From: Micromonospora_G sp044458865
GTDB lineage: Bacteria > Actinomycetota > Actinomycetes > Mycobacteriales > Micromonosporaceae
Length of the DNA stretch: 64,000 nucleotides
Direction of reading: 5' to 3'
Assembly: GCF_044458865.1 (NCBI RefSeq)
Contig: NZ_JBITIH010000001.1
Span: 496,001 to 560,000, forward strand
Shown here: one piece after another, positions 42,995-52,134 of the stretch
Layout: every line of letters begins with the position of its first letter
Position numbering within the stretch: the stretch's first letter is position 1
Program-made: the position numbers and the translations under genes
The notes under the pieces: model-generated
Database searches by the model: none
What the model was told of the DNA's origin: nothing
Seen by the model: the letters and a program-made list of their open reading frames with translations, nothing else

Positions 42995-44917
42995 ATGCCC
43001 ACCCTGCGCCTCGCCCTCGCCCAGGTGAACCCCACCGTCGGAGACCTCGCCGGCAACGCCGCGACGGTACGCCGCACCAGCCGTACCGCAGCGTCGGCCG
43101 GCGCGCAGGTGGTCGCCTTCCCGGAGATGATGCTCACCGGATATCCGGTCGAGGACCTGGTGTTCCGCAAGTCCTTCGTGACCGCGTCCCAGGCCGCGCT
43201 CCGGCAACTCGCCGCCGACCTGGACAGCGACGGCCTCGGCGACCTGCCGGTGCTCCTCGGTTACCTGGACTCGGACGAGTTCGGCGAGACCGCGGACGGC
43301 GGGACGACGCAACACGACCAGGCGAGCACCGGCGCCGGACCGACCCGGACCCGGGGACCGCGCAACGCGCTCGCCGTACTGCACCGGGGCGCGGTGGTCG
43401 CCACCTACTTCAAGCACCATCTGCCGAACTACGGCGTCTTCGACGAGGACCGCTACTTCCTGCCCGGCGACACGCTCACCGTGGTCCGGCTCGGTGGGGT
43501 CGACGTCGGCCTCACCATCTGCGAGGACCTGTGGCAGGCCGGGGGCCCGTTCGCGGTCGCCCGACAGGCCGGGGTCGGCCTGGTCGTGAACATCAACGGC
43601 TCGCCGTACGAGCGGAACAAGGACGACGTACGGCTGCCGCTGGTCCGGCGCCGGGCCGCCGAGGCGGGCGCCACGGTGGCGTACGTCAACATGGTCGGCG
43701 GCCAGGACGAACTGGTCTTCGACGGCGACTCGATGGTCGTCGCCGCAGACGGCACGCTGCTGGCCCGCGCCCCGCAGTTCGTCGAGCACCTGCTCGTACA
43801 CGACCTGGAACTGCCGGCTGCGGACGCGGACGCGCCGACCGCCGACCGGACCAGTGCCGCCAGCACCGGCGCCGCGACCGGCAGCGGAACCGCCGGCGAG
43901 GTGGTGACCGCGGTCGAGACCGCCGACGAGGTGCTGGCCGGGAACCGGTACGCCGAGGACGGCGGTCGGACCACGATGCGGATCGCCCGGGTGATGGTGG
44001 GCGACCCGCTGCCCGCCCCCGCCGGACCGGCGGCCGAGGCGGGGATCGCCGAACGGATCGTCGACGAGGCGGAGGTCTGGTCGGCGTTGGTGTTGGGGTT
44101 GCGCGACTACGTCAACAAGAACGGCTTCCCGTCGGTCATCCTCGGCCTCTCCGGCGGCATCGACTCCGCGGTGGTTGCGGCGATCGCGGTCGACGCGCTC
44201 GGCCCGGACCGGGTGGTCGGGGTGTCGCTACCGAGTCAGCACTCCTCCGGACACTCCCGCGACGACGCCGCCGACCTGGCCAAACGGACCGGGCTGGACC
44301 TCCGGAGCGAACCGATCCAGCCGATGGTCGACGCGTTCCTCTCCCACATGTCCCTCTCCGGGCTCACGGTCGAGAACCTCCAGGCGCGGGTCCGGGGGGT
44401 GGTGCTGATGGCACTGTCGAACCAGGAGGGGCACCTCGTCCTCACCACCGGCAACAAGAGCGAACTGGCCGTCGGTTACTCCACCCTCTACGGCGACTCG
44501 GTCGGTGGCTTCAACCCGATCAAGGATGTCTGGAAATCCCTGGTCTGGCGCTTGGCGAAGTGGCGCAACGCGGACGCGGTCACGCGCGGCGAACAGCCCC
44601 CGATCCCGGAGAACTCGATCCAGAAGCCGCCGAGCGCCGAACTGAGCCCGGGGCAACTCGACAGCGACTCGCTGCCGGACTACTCGGTGCTCGACCCGAT
44701 CCTGGTCGGCTACGTCGACGAGGACCAGGGCCGGGAGGACCTGATCGCGTCCGGGCACGACCCGGAGATGCTGGACCGGGTGCTGCGGATGGTGGATACC
44801 GCCGAGTACAAGCGCCGGCAGGCGGCGCCCGGACCCAAAATCTCCATCAAGGCGTTCGGCCGGGACCGCCGGCTGCCGATCACCAACCGGTGGCGGGAGC
44901 GCGGCGGAATCGGGTGA
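42995..44917 (+). CDS. nadE: glutamine-dependent NAD+ synthetase
   Basis: A 640-residue two-domain enzyme that makes NAD from deamido-NAD with glutamine as nitrogen donor. The N-terminal nitrilase-type glutaminase has Glu in FPEMMLTGYPV, Lys in YFKHHLPNYG and Cys in LTICEDLWQ. The C-terminal synthetase has the PP-loop LSGGIDSAVVAAIA and TTGNKSELAVGYSTLYGD. An Asp/Ala/Thr-rich linker of about 90 residues joins them. ATG at 42995 is chosen over an upstream in-frame start. It lies downstream of palindrome copy 3. Confidence 0.95.
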   Translation: MPTLRLALAQVNPTVGDLAGNAATVRRTSRTAASAGAQVVAFPEMMLTGYPVEDLVFRKSFVTASQAALRQLAADLDSDGLGDLPVLLGYLDSDEFGETADGGTTQHDQASTGAGPTRTRGPRNALAVLHRGAVVATYFKHHLPNYGVFDEDRYFLPGDTLTVVRLGGVDVGLTICEDLWQAGGPFAVARQAGVGLVVNINGSPYERNKDDVRLPLVRRRAAEAGATVAYVNMVGGQDELVFDGDSMVVAADGTLLARAPQFVEHLLVHDLELPAADADAPTADRTSAASTGAATGSGTAGEVVTAVETADEVLAGNRYAEDGGRTTMRIARVMVGDPLPAPAGPAAEAGIAERIVDEAEVWSALVLGLRDYVNKNGFPSVILGLSGGIDSAVVAAIAVDALGPDRVVGVSLPSQHSSGHSRDDAADLAKRTGLDLRSEPIQPMVDAFLSHMSLSGLTVENLQARVRGVVLMALSNQEGHLVLTTGNKSELAVGYSTLYGDSVGGFNPIKDVWKSLVWRLAKWRNADAVTRGEQPPIPENSIQKPPSAELSPGQLDSDSLPDYSVLDPILVGYVDEDQGREDLIASGHDPEMLDRVLRMVDTAEYKRRQAAPGPKISIKAFGRDRRLPITNRWRERGGIG

Positions 44918-45024
44918 GCGGTGTGAAATCCTCCACTGCACTCTGACCCGGCCCCACATCGCGGTGCGACGATCGACGCGGACCCGGGGACCGCGAGCGC
45001 GGCCTCGAGGCGAGAGGAGTCGTG

Positions 45025-45921
45025 ATGTCCGAAACAGGAGCCACCCCGACACCGGAGACCAGCGTCACCATCCCGGCGGGTGATCCGGCGGCGAACGAGG
45101 TGACCGCGTTGTACGGGGGCCCCGCCAGCCGGCGCGTCCGTACCCGTGACCTGGTCACCGCCCGCGAGCGCGGCGAACGCTGGGCGATGCTCACCTCGTA
45201 CGACCAGTACACCGCGTCGATCTTCGACCAGGCCGGTATCCCGGTGCTGCTGGTCGGCGACTCGGCGGCGAACAACGTCTTCGGTTACGAGACGACCGTG
45301 CCGGTGACCGTGGACGAACTGCTGCCACTGGTCCGGGCGGTGGTCCGGGCGACCCGGTACGCGCTGGTCGTCGCCGACCTGCCGTTCGGCTCGTACGAGG
45401 AGGGGCCGACGCAGGCGCTGCGTACCGCGGTGCGGTTCATGAAGGAGGGCGGCTGCCACGCAGTGAAGCTGGAGGGCGGCCGGCGCGTCGCCGCCCAGAT
45501 CGCCGCGTTGACCACCGCCGGCATCCCGGTGATGGGGCACATCGGTTTCACCCCGCAGAGCGAGCACACCATTGGCGGCTACCGGGTGCAGGGACGTGGC
45601 GACGCCGCCGACGAGGTGCTGGCCGACGCGCGTGCGGTGGCCGAGGCGGGGGCCTTCTCGGTGGTGCTGGAGATGGTGCCGGGTGTGGTCGCCAAACGGG
45701 TGACCCACGAGGTGGGCATTCCGACGATCGGCATCGGCGCCGGCCCCGACACCGACGCCCAGGTGCTGGTCTGGCAGGACATGGCCGGTCTGCGTACGGG
45801 CAGGGCGCCCCGGTTCGTGAAGCGGTACGCCGACCTCTCCGGGGTGCTCACCTCGGCGACCCAGCGGTTCGCCGCCGAGGTACGCGGCGGCGAGTTCCCC
45901 GGCACCGAACACACCTTCTAG
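45025..45921 (+). CDS. panB: 3-methyl-2-oxobutanoate hydroxymethyltransferase
   Basis: A 298-residue PanB, which makes ketopantoate from ketoisovalerate and methylene-tetrahydrofolate, the first step of pantothenate synthesis. Typical blocks are MLTSYDQYTASIFDQAGI, VGDSAANNVFGYETTVP, GGCHAVKLEGG, GHIGFTPQS and IGIGAGPDTDAQVLV. The core is preceded by about 35 unstructured residues. ATG at 45025 follows AGAGGAG; a GTG three bases upstream is possible. panC/panD are not nearby. Confidence 0.95.
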   Translation: MSETGATPTPETSVTIPAGDPAANEVTALYGGPASRRVRTRDLVTARERGERWAMLTSYDQYTASIFDQAGIPVLLVGDSAANNVFGYETTVPVTVDELLPLVRAVVRATRYALVVADLPFGSYEEGPTQALRTAVRFMKEGGCHAVKLEGGRRVAAQIAALTTAGIPVMGHIGFTPQSEHTIGGYRVQGRGDAADEVLADARAVAEAGAFSVVLEMVPGVVAKRVTHEVGIPTIGIGAGPDTDAQVLVWQDMAGLRTGRAPRFVKRYADLSGVLTSATQRFAAEVRGGEFPGTEHTF

Positions 45922-45926
45922 TCCGG

Positions 45927-45966
45927 CCGCCCGGGGGTGTGGGCTCGACTCCACGCCCCCGGGCGG
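45927..45966. terminator. terminator between panB and npdG
   Basis: A 16-bp stem (CCGCCCGGGGGTGTGG, one G-T mismatch) with an 8-base loop in the 53-base convergent gap. It can act on both strands. Confidence 0.82.
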
Positions 45967-45974
45967 TGCGGCTC

Positions 45975-46673
45975 TCAGACGTCGGTGACCCGGACTCCGG
46001 CGTGGGACCGGTACCGCTTGTTGATGGCGATCAGGTTCGCGGTGAACGCCTCGATCTGGTGCGCGTTGCGCAGCCGGCCGGCGTAGATGCCACGCATGCC
46101 GGGGATCCGGGCGGCGAGCGCCGCGACGATGCCGACCAGTTCCCGTTCCTCGGTGCAGATCAGCACGTCGAGGTCGATCCGGTCGATCTCCGGGTCGGCG
46201 AGCAGCGGTGCGCTGACGTGGTTGAACGCGGCGCAGACCCGGGACTCCGGCAGCAGGGCGGCGGCCTGCTGCACCGCACTTCCCTCCTCGACCGGCAGCG
46301 CGTACGGGCCCTGCTTGTCGAAGCCGAGCGGGTTGACGCAGTCGACGACGACCTTGCCCGCGAGCGGTTCGCGCAGCGCGGCGACGGTGGCGGCGTGCCC
46401 GTCCCACGGCACCGCGATGATGACCACGTCGGCATCGGCGCAGACGCTGGCGTTGTCGTTCCCGGTGACGTCCGCGTCGGCGGGGAGCCCGGGCAGGGCG
46501 GCGATCTCCTTTGCCGACTGCGCGGCGCGCTCCGCCGAACGGGAACCGATCAGCACCCGCTGTCCGGCGCGGGCGAACCGGTAGGCCAGCCCTCGCCCCT
46601 GGTCGCCGGTGCCGCCGATGATGCCGACGGTGAGCCCGGAAACGTCGGGTAGTTCGCTCGCGTCGTATGCCAT
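45975..46673 (-). CDS. npdG: NADPH-dependent F420 reductase
   Basis: A 232-residue F420:NADPH oxidoreductase that passes hydride between NADPH and the deazaflavin F420. The N-terminal Rossmann motif VGIIGGTGDQGRGLAYRFA and the GSRSAERA NADP-phosphate site are followed by VVIIAVPWDGHAAT and VVDCVNPLGFDKQGP. An F420-dependent lifestyle is normal for actinomycetes. ATG at 46673; another ATG three codons upstream is possible. It lies downstream of the RNB gene with 89 bases between. Confidence 0.9.
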   Translation of the reverse strand: MAYDASELPDVSGLTVGIIGGTGDQGRGLAYRFARAGQRVLIGSRSAERAAQSAKEIAALPGLPADADVTGNDNASVCADADVVIIAVPWDGHAATVAALREPLAGKVVVDCVNPLGFDKQGPYALPVEEGSAVQQAAALLPESRVCAAFNHVSAPLLADPEIDRIDLDVLICTEERELVGIVAALAARIPGMRGIYAGRLRNAHQIEAFTANLIAINKRYRSHAGVRVTDV

Positions 46674-46762
46674 GAGGTCCATCCTGCCAAACGGGTGACG
46701 CGGGCGACCGGCATGGTCAGACGCCGCCGACCGGCATGGTCGGACGCGGGCGGTTGGCACGG

Positions 46763-48217
46763 TCAGTCGCGGGCGAAGAGCACCTTGCGGGCGACCGGAT
46801 CGGCGGTGACCAGGCGGACCCGTACCCGCTCGCCGAGCGGCAGCTCGCCCTCGCAGCGGGCCCGTACCGGTGGCTCGTCGAGCGCGACCGTGCCGCCGGG
46901 TCGACGAGCCGACCGACCGGGGCCGGTGGCGCCCTGCGCGGCCGGTGCGGGTGGGCGGTCGACGTCGAGGACGGCCACCTCGAAGCTCTCCCCCACCCGG
47001 TCGCGCAACAGCACCGCCTCGGTCAACTCCACCGCGGCACGGGTGGCGGCCGAGGCGGTCCGGTCGGTGCTGGACATCACGGCCGGCAGTCGCGGCAGCG
47101 CGGCACGCGCCCACTGTGGCACCTCCGTACCGGCGTGCAGGGCCAGGCAGACCTCGGTGGCGTACCGGTCGGCGAGTCGGCGCAACGGCGCGGTGACGTG
47201 CGCGTACGCGGCGGCGACGCCACCGTGCCGGGGGTCGGCGGGCGGTTCGCCGTCGAAGGCGGTGTAACCGGAGCCACGGAGCAGTTCGGCGGCGTGGTCG
47301 AGGAAGGCGGCGGCCCGGGGTTGGGCCGGGTCGATGGTGGCGAGCACCTGCCCGACGCTGGCGCCGTCCGGCCACTCGATGCCGAGTCCGGTCGCGGCGA
47401 CCCGCAGGCCCTGCACCGCCTCCGGCTTCGGGGTCGGCATCGTACGCAGCAGTCCGACCCGGCCGGCGAGCATCAGGTCGGCGGCGGCCATCCCGGTGAG
47501 CAGGGAGATCTGGGCGTTGTAGTCCTCCATCGGCGACGGTGCCCGCAGTACCAGTCGCCAGCCGCCGTCGTCGGGCTCGACGTCCTGTTCCGGCAGCGGG
47601 AGGTTGATCGCCCCGCGGTCCAGTCCCCGGTCGATGAGGAGCTTGCCGAGTTCGGGGAGGAGGGCGATCGGTTCGGCCAACCGGCCGGCGTCCGCGTCGG
47701 CCTGTACGCCGACATAGTCGAGCTTGGCGCGGCTGCGCACCCGCGCCCGTTCCAGGTCGACGGAGACGGTCGCACCGTCGGCGTCGAGGTCGATGGTCCA
47801 GAGCACGGCGGCCCGTTCGACGTCGGGCAGCAGGCTCGCCGCGCCTTCGCTGAGCGTCGTCGGGTGCAGGGGGATGTTGCCGTCGGGGAGGTAGATGGTC
47901 TGTCCCCGGCGCCAGGTCTCCGCCGCGAGCGCGCCGTCGGGGCGGACGTGGGCGGCGACGTCGGCGATGGCGTAGCGGACCCGGTAGCCGCCGCCGGGTC
48001 GCCGGCTCAGGCACATCGCCTGGTCGAGGTCGCGGGAGCTGGCCGGGTCGATGGTGACGAACGGGATGTCGGTCCGGTCGGCGGCCGGTCCCGGTGGGGT
48101 GGCCGCCGACTCGTCGGCCTCGCGTTGCGCCGCGACCGGAAACTGTGTCGGCAGTTCCAGTTCGCGGCGCAACGCGCTGAAGTCGATGCGGGGCGCCACT
48201 ACGCGTCGGATCACCAC
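46763..48217 (-). CDS. RNB-domain ribonuclease
   Basis: A 484-residue exoribonuclease of the RNase II/R superfamily, short type. The RNB catalytic motif FVTIDPASSRDLDQAM supplies the metal-binding Asp residues, then IADVAAHVRPDGAL and TLSEGAASLLPDV. An S1-like tail (about 400-484, VRARCEGELPLGERVRVRLV) ends the protein; no N-terminal cold-shock domains are present. ATG (MVIRRVVAPR). The DNA immediately downstream of the upstream histone-like gene is its promoter region (55 bases), so they may be one unit. Confidence 0.9.
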   Translation of the reverse strand: MVIRRVVAPRIDFSALRRELELPTQFPVAAQREADESAATPPGPAADRTDIPFVTIDPASSRDLDQAMCLSRRPGGGYRVRYAIADVAAHVRPDGALAAETWRRGQTIYLPDGNIPLHPTTLSEGAASLLPDVERAAVLWTIDLDADGATVSVDLERARVRSRAKLDYVGVQADADAGRLAEPIALLPELGKLLIDRGLDRGAINLPLPEQDVEPDDGGWRLVLRAPSPMEDYNAQISLLTGMAAADLMLAGRVGLLRTMPTPKPEAVQGLRVAATGLGIEWPDGASVGQVLATIDPAQPRAAAFLDHAAELLRGSGYTAFDGEPPADPRHGGVAAAYAHVTAPLRRLADRYATEVCLALHAGTEVPQWARAALPRLPAVMSSTDRTASAATRAAVELTEAVLLRDRVGESFEVAVLDVDRPPAPAAQGATGPGRSARRPGGTVALDEPPVRARCEGELPLGERVRVRLVTADPVARKVLFARD

Positions 48218-48272
48218 GGGTCATTCCTACCAGCGTGGTGCCAGTACGTGCCGGGGCGCCCGGCATCGTCGG

Positions 48273-49043
48273 TCAGCCGGCCGCCTTACGGACCGTCGCC
48301 CGGGTCGACTTCTTGGCCGGTGCCTGCCGCGCGGCCACCTTCTTTGCGGGGGCCTTGCGGGCGGTGATCTTCTTGGCCGGCGTACGCGTGGTGGTGGTTC
48401 CCGCCTTCTTGGCGGTCGCCTTCTTGGTCGCGCCGACGGTGGTCTTCCGGGCTCCGGTGGCCGCGCGCGAGGTGGTCGACTTCGCGGTGGTGGCCTTCTT
48501 GGCCGGGGCCTTCTTCGCGGTGGCGCGGGTGCCCGGGGCGGTCGACCGGGTGGCGGTCGCCTTCTTGGCCGGGGCCTTCTTCGCCGTGGTCTTCGCTCCC
48601 ACGGTCTTCTTCACCGCGGACCGCGCCGTCGTGGACTTGGCCGGCGTGGACTTGGCCGCCGTCGAGCGCTTGGCGGGCGCCTTCTTCGCGGCGGTCTTCT
48701 TCACCGCACTGGCGGCACGGGTCGCCGCCGTGGTCGCCTTCTTCCGGGCGGTGGCTGCCTTCGACGCCACGGTCTTCTTCGCCGCCGTCGTCTTGGCCGC
48801 GGCCTTCTTCGCCGGGGCCTTCTTCGCCGCCGTCTTCTTGGCGGTCGCCGGCCGGGTTGCGGTCGCCCGGGTCGTCGACGGGCGGGCCGCGGTCGTCCGG
48901 GTAGGCGTGCTCTTCGCCGCGGCCGTGGTCTTACGCGCGGCCGTGGTCTTCTTCGCGCCGGTGGTGCTTCGTGCCGCCGTGGTCTTCTTGACGCCGGTGC
49001 GTTTGGCAGCCGGGCGGCTGGTGGCCTTTACTGCTTCGGCCAT
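48273..49043 (-). CDS. histone H1-like Lys/Ala-rich protein
   Basis: A 256-residue extremely basic protein made almost entirely of Lys, Ala, Thr, Arg and Ser in (A)KK(A)PAKK-type repeats, e.g. KKTAAKKAPAKKAAAKTTAA. It resembles the C-terminal tail of eukaryotic H1, mycobacterial HupB/Lsr2-like tails and Hc1-type proteins, but has no HU fold. A role as nucleoid-compacting protein is likely but unproven. Repeat DNA makes it prone to length variation. ATG start with AAGGAGG. Upstream of the RNB gene on the same strand. Confidence 0.85.
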   Translation of the reverse strand: MAEAVKATSRPAAKRTGVKKTTAARSTTGAKKTTAARKTTAAAKSTPTRTTAARPSTTRATATRPATAKKTAAKKAPAKKAAAKTTAAKKTVASKAATARKKATTAATRAASAVKKTAAKKAPAKRSTAAKSTPAKSTTARSAVKKTVGAKTTAKKAPAKKATATRSTAPGTRATAKKAPAKKATTAKSTTSRAATGARKTTVGATKKATAKKAGTTTTRTPAKKITARKAPAKKVAARQAPAKKSTRATVRKAAG

Positions 49044-49130
49044 CTGGGTCCTCCTTGCGGGACATGCTCTCGGGGGTCTCCAGGTGGAGACCGCGGAGTA
49101 CTTCGACGACGCGGGCTCTGCGCCGCGCCG

Positions 49131-49334
49131 CTACCTCTCCTCCCCGGCCCAACGGGCATCCTCGGCGTCCCACTCCTCGTTGCGTTGCCGGACCTTCTCC
49201 AGCGCGTGCTCCGCGTCGTGAGCCGAGGCGTACGGACCGAGGACGTAGCGCGCCGGGCAAATGTCGGCGTCCGTCTCGACCCGGTGGTGTCGTAGGCACC
49301 AGTAGTACCGTTCACCACTTCCGCTGTCGCTCAT
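49131..49334 (-). CDS. conserved hypothetical protein, 67 aa
   Basis: A small soluble protein: RYYWCLRHHRVET, then one more cysteine (DICPARYVLGPY) and a charged helix ASAHDAEHALEKVRQRNEEW. It is a recognisable actinobacterial small family (WCLRHHRVE...C...LGPY), with a Cys/His pattern that could bind a metal. No function is known. ATG at 49334 is used; an in-frame ATG lies five codons upstream. It lies 87 bases upstream of the histone-like gene on the same strand. Confidence 0.7.
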   Translation of the reverse strand: MSDSGSGERYYWCLRHHRVETDADICPARYVLGPYASAHDAEHALEKVRQRNEEWDAEDARWAGEER

Positions 49335-49730
49335 GTGATAACTGTGCACCGCAAAGTAACTGGAGCGCTACCTTTTCACACAAAAAGTCGGAGTCTTCTC
49401 CACAATAGACCCGATCCGTTTCCCCAGGTGAGGAATCCGCAGAGGCGACTCATTTCCGGAAAATGGTTGTCAGGAAAGGGAATCGCACGACATCGGAGGG
49501 TGGACACGGTGCACAGGCCGGGCGACCCGGGCCGGAAAAAAAATATCTGGTACGTGTGCGTCCGCCGCCGTGTCGCCGCCCCTGTCCGGCCGCCCCACCC
49601 CGCCACGGCGCCCCCGACCGCCCCGCCCGACGGGTAGCGGGTGGCGATTGCGGCCGGCAGTGAGCAGCGGCATAGGCGATCGGCTGGTCGGCTGATGGTC
49701 CGCGCCGGCACCCGGTCAGATCATCGGACC
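49335..49730. other. 396-base region without a supported gene
   Basis: AT-richer stretches (TTTTCACACAAAAAG, GGAAAAAAAATATCTGG) alternate with GC-rich DNA. No open frame has family features or a ribosome site. It probably holds the divergent promoters of the two small genes on either side. Confidence 0.5.
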
Positions 49731-49949
49731 ATGTCTCGCTACGAGTACGCGGAAATTGTCGCCCAGTGCGCGCTTCACGGTCCTGCGGTGGTGCGGGAGT
49801 GGGTCGACTCGGCCGGTCAGACGCACCCTCTCGGTGGAGTCCATCCGGTCTCCCTGCTCACCGCCTGGTCGACCGAGGGATGGGATCTCGTCACCTGCGC
49901 CACCTACGGGAACCTGCGCATCTACACGGTGCGGCGCCCGGTCGGCTAG
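49731..49949 (+). CDS. DUF4177-like small protein, 72 aa
   Basis: An MSRYEYAEIV opening strand, a central loop, and STEGWDLVTCATYGNLRIYT followed by VRRPVG. This pattern (YEY ... GWELV ... KRP) is that of DUF4177, a small fold of unknown role. ATG is preceded by CGGACC, a weak ribosome site. It lies 93 bases before the diiron-oxidase-like gene on the same strand, so co-transcription is possible. Confidence 0.65.
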   Translation: MSRYEYAEIVAQCALHGPAVVREWVDSAGQTHPLGGVHPVSLLTAWSTEGWDLVTCATYGNLRIYTVRRPVG

Positions 49950-50042
49950 CCGGAGCGGGTTTGACCCGCGACGCGGCGGGCATCACCGGGCGTTGGCGCC
50001 GTGAGGGGGACCAGTGTCCGACGCGATGGAACAGGTGGCCGG

Positions 50043-51062
50043 ATGAGGCTTCCGGTCGGCCGGGGACCGGCCTCGGCGATGCTCGTCGAGGCGCTCTCCG
50101 GCGTACCGGGGCGGCTGTCCTTCGACGCCGTCGAGGGGTGGCGCACCGACGAATCCGTGGACGTCGCGGCGATCGGGGACGAGGACCTGCAACTGTTCCT
50201 CTTCGTCTGTTACGAGCTGCACTACCGGGGCTGGGACGGGGTCGACGAACGGTGGGAGTGGGAACCGTCGCTGCTCGCCGTACGCGCCGTCGCGGAACAC
50301 CGGTTCGAATCGGCGCTGCGCCGCGTGGTCGGACCGGTGCCGGCGGTGGAGGCGGATGACGTACCCAGCACTCTCGGCACGCTGGTCGCCGACGACGACG
50401 GGCCGTCGATCGCGGCCGAACTGCACCGTCGAGGTGACCTGGAGCGGTTTCGCGAGTTCGTCGCCCAACGCTCGGTCTACCACCTGAAGGAGGCCGATCC
50501 GCACAGTTGGGGCATCCCCCGGCTCGACGGTCCGGCCAAGGCCGCGCTGGTCGAGATCCAGATGGACGAGTACGGACGCGGCCAGTTGCCCCGAATGCAC
50601 GCCGAACTCTTCCGCGACACGATGCGCTGGCTCGGACTCGACACCGGCTACCACGCGTACGTCGACTCGGTCCCGGCGGTCACCCTGGCGGCGAACAACC
50701 TCATCTCCCTGTTCGGCCTGCACCGCCGTTGGCGGGGTGCGTTGCTCGGGCATCTCGCCGCCTTCGAGATGACCTCCTCGTTGCCGAACCGCCGTTACGG
50801 CGACGCGCTGCGGAGGCTCGGCGGCCCACCGGAGGCGACCCGTTTCTACGACGAGCACGTGGTGGCCGACGCCGTCCACGAGCAGATCGCCGCGTACGAC
50901 CTCTGCGGCTCGTTCGCGGCGGCGGAACCGGCCCGGGCGGCGGACGTGCTCTTCGGCGCCGCGTGCTGCCTGACCCTCGATCGGCTGGTGGCGGAGCACG
51001 TGTTGACGAGTTGGGCGCAGCAGCGTTCCTCGTTGCGACTGCCGATCGCGCTGGGGCATTGA
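50043..51062 (+). CDS. iron-containing redox enzyme (haem-oxygenase-like diiron oxidase)
   Basis: A 339-residue protein of the haem-oxygenase-like dimetal oxidase (HDO) fold. FVCYELHYRGWDG is in the first ligand helix, EIQMDEYGRGQLPRMHAELF is the signature helix with Glu and His ligands, and FYDEHVVADAVHEQIAAYDL supplies the third ligand set. HDOs of this type oxidise or cleave fatty or amino-acid substrates and often belong to natural-product pathways. ATG at 50043 is chosen. The stop overlaps the TTG start of the glycosyltransferase gene, so the two are tightly coupled. Confidence 0.82.
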   Translation: MRLPVGRGPASAMLVEALSGVPGRLSFDAVEGWRTDESVDVAAIGDEDLQLFLFVCYELHYRGWDGVDERWEWEPSLLAVRAVAEHRFESALRRVVGPVPAVEADDVPSTLGTLVADDDGPSIAAELHRRGDLERFREFVAQRSVYHLKEADPHSWGIPRLDGPAKAALVEIQMDEYGRGQLPRMHAELFRDTMRWLGLDTGYHAYVDSVPAVTLAANNLISLFGLHRRWRGALLGHLAAFEMTSSLPNRRYGDALRRLGGPPEATRFYDEHVVADAVHEQIAAYDLCGSFAAAEPARAADVLFGAACCLTLDRLVAEHVLTSWAQQRSSLRLPIALGH

Positions 51063-52123
51063 CCGCCGCCGGCCCGAGCGGGCGGCTGCCGCTGGAGTAC
51101 GTCCTGCCGCTGCGGTGGTCGGACGACGACGGCTGCGCGGAGTTGACCGACTACCTGCGCTGGTTGTCGGGGCGGGTGTCGGTGACCGTGGTCGACGGCT
51201 CGCCACCGGAGTTGTTCGCGCGGCACGCGCGGTGCTGGCCGCACCTGGTTCGCCACCTCGCCCCGGACCCGGCGCTGCGTTATCTGAACGGCAAGGTCAA
51301 CGGTGTGCTGACCGGTGTCCGGTTGGCCCGTCACGAACGGGTCGTCGTCGCGGACGACGACGTGCGCTATGACGAGCGGGCGCTGGGTGCGGTGCATCGA
51401 CTGCTGGCGTACGCCGACCTCGTCCGGCCGCAGAACTACTTCGACCCGATGCCCTGGCACGCCTGCTGGGACACCGGCCGCACACTGCTGAACCGGGCCG
51501 TCGGTGACGACTATCCGGGCAGCTTCGGGTTGCGTCGTTCGACCGTGCTGGCGATGGGCGGCTACGACGGGGACGTGCTGTTCGAGAACCTGGAACTGCT
51601 GCGGACCGTACGCGGATTCGGCGGGGTGGAGGCGGCGCCGCCGGACCTCTACGTACGCCGCCTGCCGCCGACCGCGCGGCGGTTCTGGTCCCAACGGGTG
51701 CGTCAGGCCTACGACGACCTGGCGGTGCCGCCCCGGATGGTGCTCTTCCTCGGGGTGCTGCCGGCGGTGGCGGTGTTGGCGATGGTCGACCGGCGGGCGT
51801 TGCTCGGTGCGGCGGCCGGGGTGGTGGCGCTGGCGCGGTGGGGTCGTCGACGCGCGGGCGGCGCGGCGGTTTTTCCGGCCCGTGCCTGCCTGTTCGCTCC
51901 GGTCTGGGTGCTGGAGCGGGCGGTGTGCAGTTGGGCGGCGTTGGGTCTGCGGTTCGGTCGCGGCGGCATCCGTTACGCCGGGCACCGGATCCGGGTCGCC
52001 GCGCACAGCCAACGGCGCCTGACGGGTGTTCCTCGCCGGATGGCACCCCGAACGTCGGTGCTGGGTGCCGCCGTGTCCTCGTCACCCTCTCGGCGGGGTG
52101 GGCCCACGATGCCGAGAGGGTGA
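51059..52123 (+). CDS. family 2 glycosyltransferase
   Basis: A 354-residue GT-A glycosyltransferase. VSVTVVDGSPPELFARHA starts the nucleotide-binding fold and RVVVADDDVRYDERALG carries the metal-binding DxD. GDDYPGSFGLRRSTVLAMGGYDG and FENLELLRTVR hold the acceptor-side motifs. Two hydrophobic segments near residues 230-265 suggest membrane association. The likely start is TTG at 51059, overlapping the diiron-oxidase stop (TTGA). The 3' end is inside a terminator stem. Confidence 0.78.
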   Translation: MTAAGPSGRLPLEYVLPLRWSDDDGCAELTDYLRWLSGRVSVTVVDGSPPELFARHARCWPHLVRHLAPDPALRYLNGKVNGVLTGVRLARHERVVVADDDVRYDERALGAVHRLLAYADLVRPQNYFDPMPWHACWDTGRTLLNRAVGDDYPGSFGLRRSTVLAMGGYDGDVLFENLELLRTVRGFGGVEAAPPDLYVRRLPPTARRFWSQRVRQAYDDLAVPPRMVLFLGVLPAVAVLAMVDRRALLGAAAGVVALARWGRRRAGGAAVFPARACLFAPVWVLERAVCSWAALGLRFGRGGIRYAGHRIRVAAHSQRRLTGVPRRMAPRTSVLGAAVSSSPSRRGGPTMPRG

Positions 52124-52128
52124 CGAGG
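52077..52128 (+). terminator. terminator overlapping the glycosyltransferase stop
   Basis: A perfect 17-bp stem (CCTCGTCACCCTCTCGG) with an 18-base loop. The glycosyltransferase stop lies in the descending arm. It ends the two-gene unit and also faces the pseudogene on the other strand. Confidence 0.82.
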
Positions 52129-52134
52129 CTGCGG

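Noticed and set aside
46051..46652. Plus-strand frames over npdG
   Set aside because: Shadows of the F420 reductase gene, which has intact NADP and F420 motifs.
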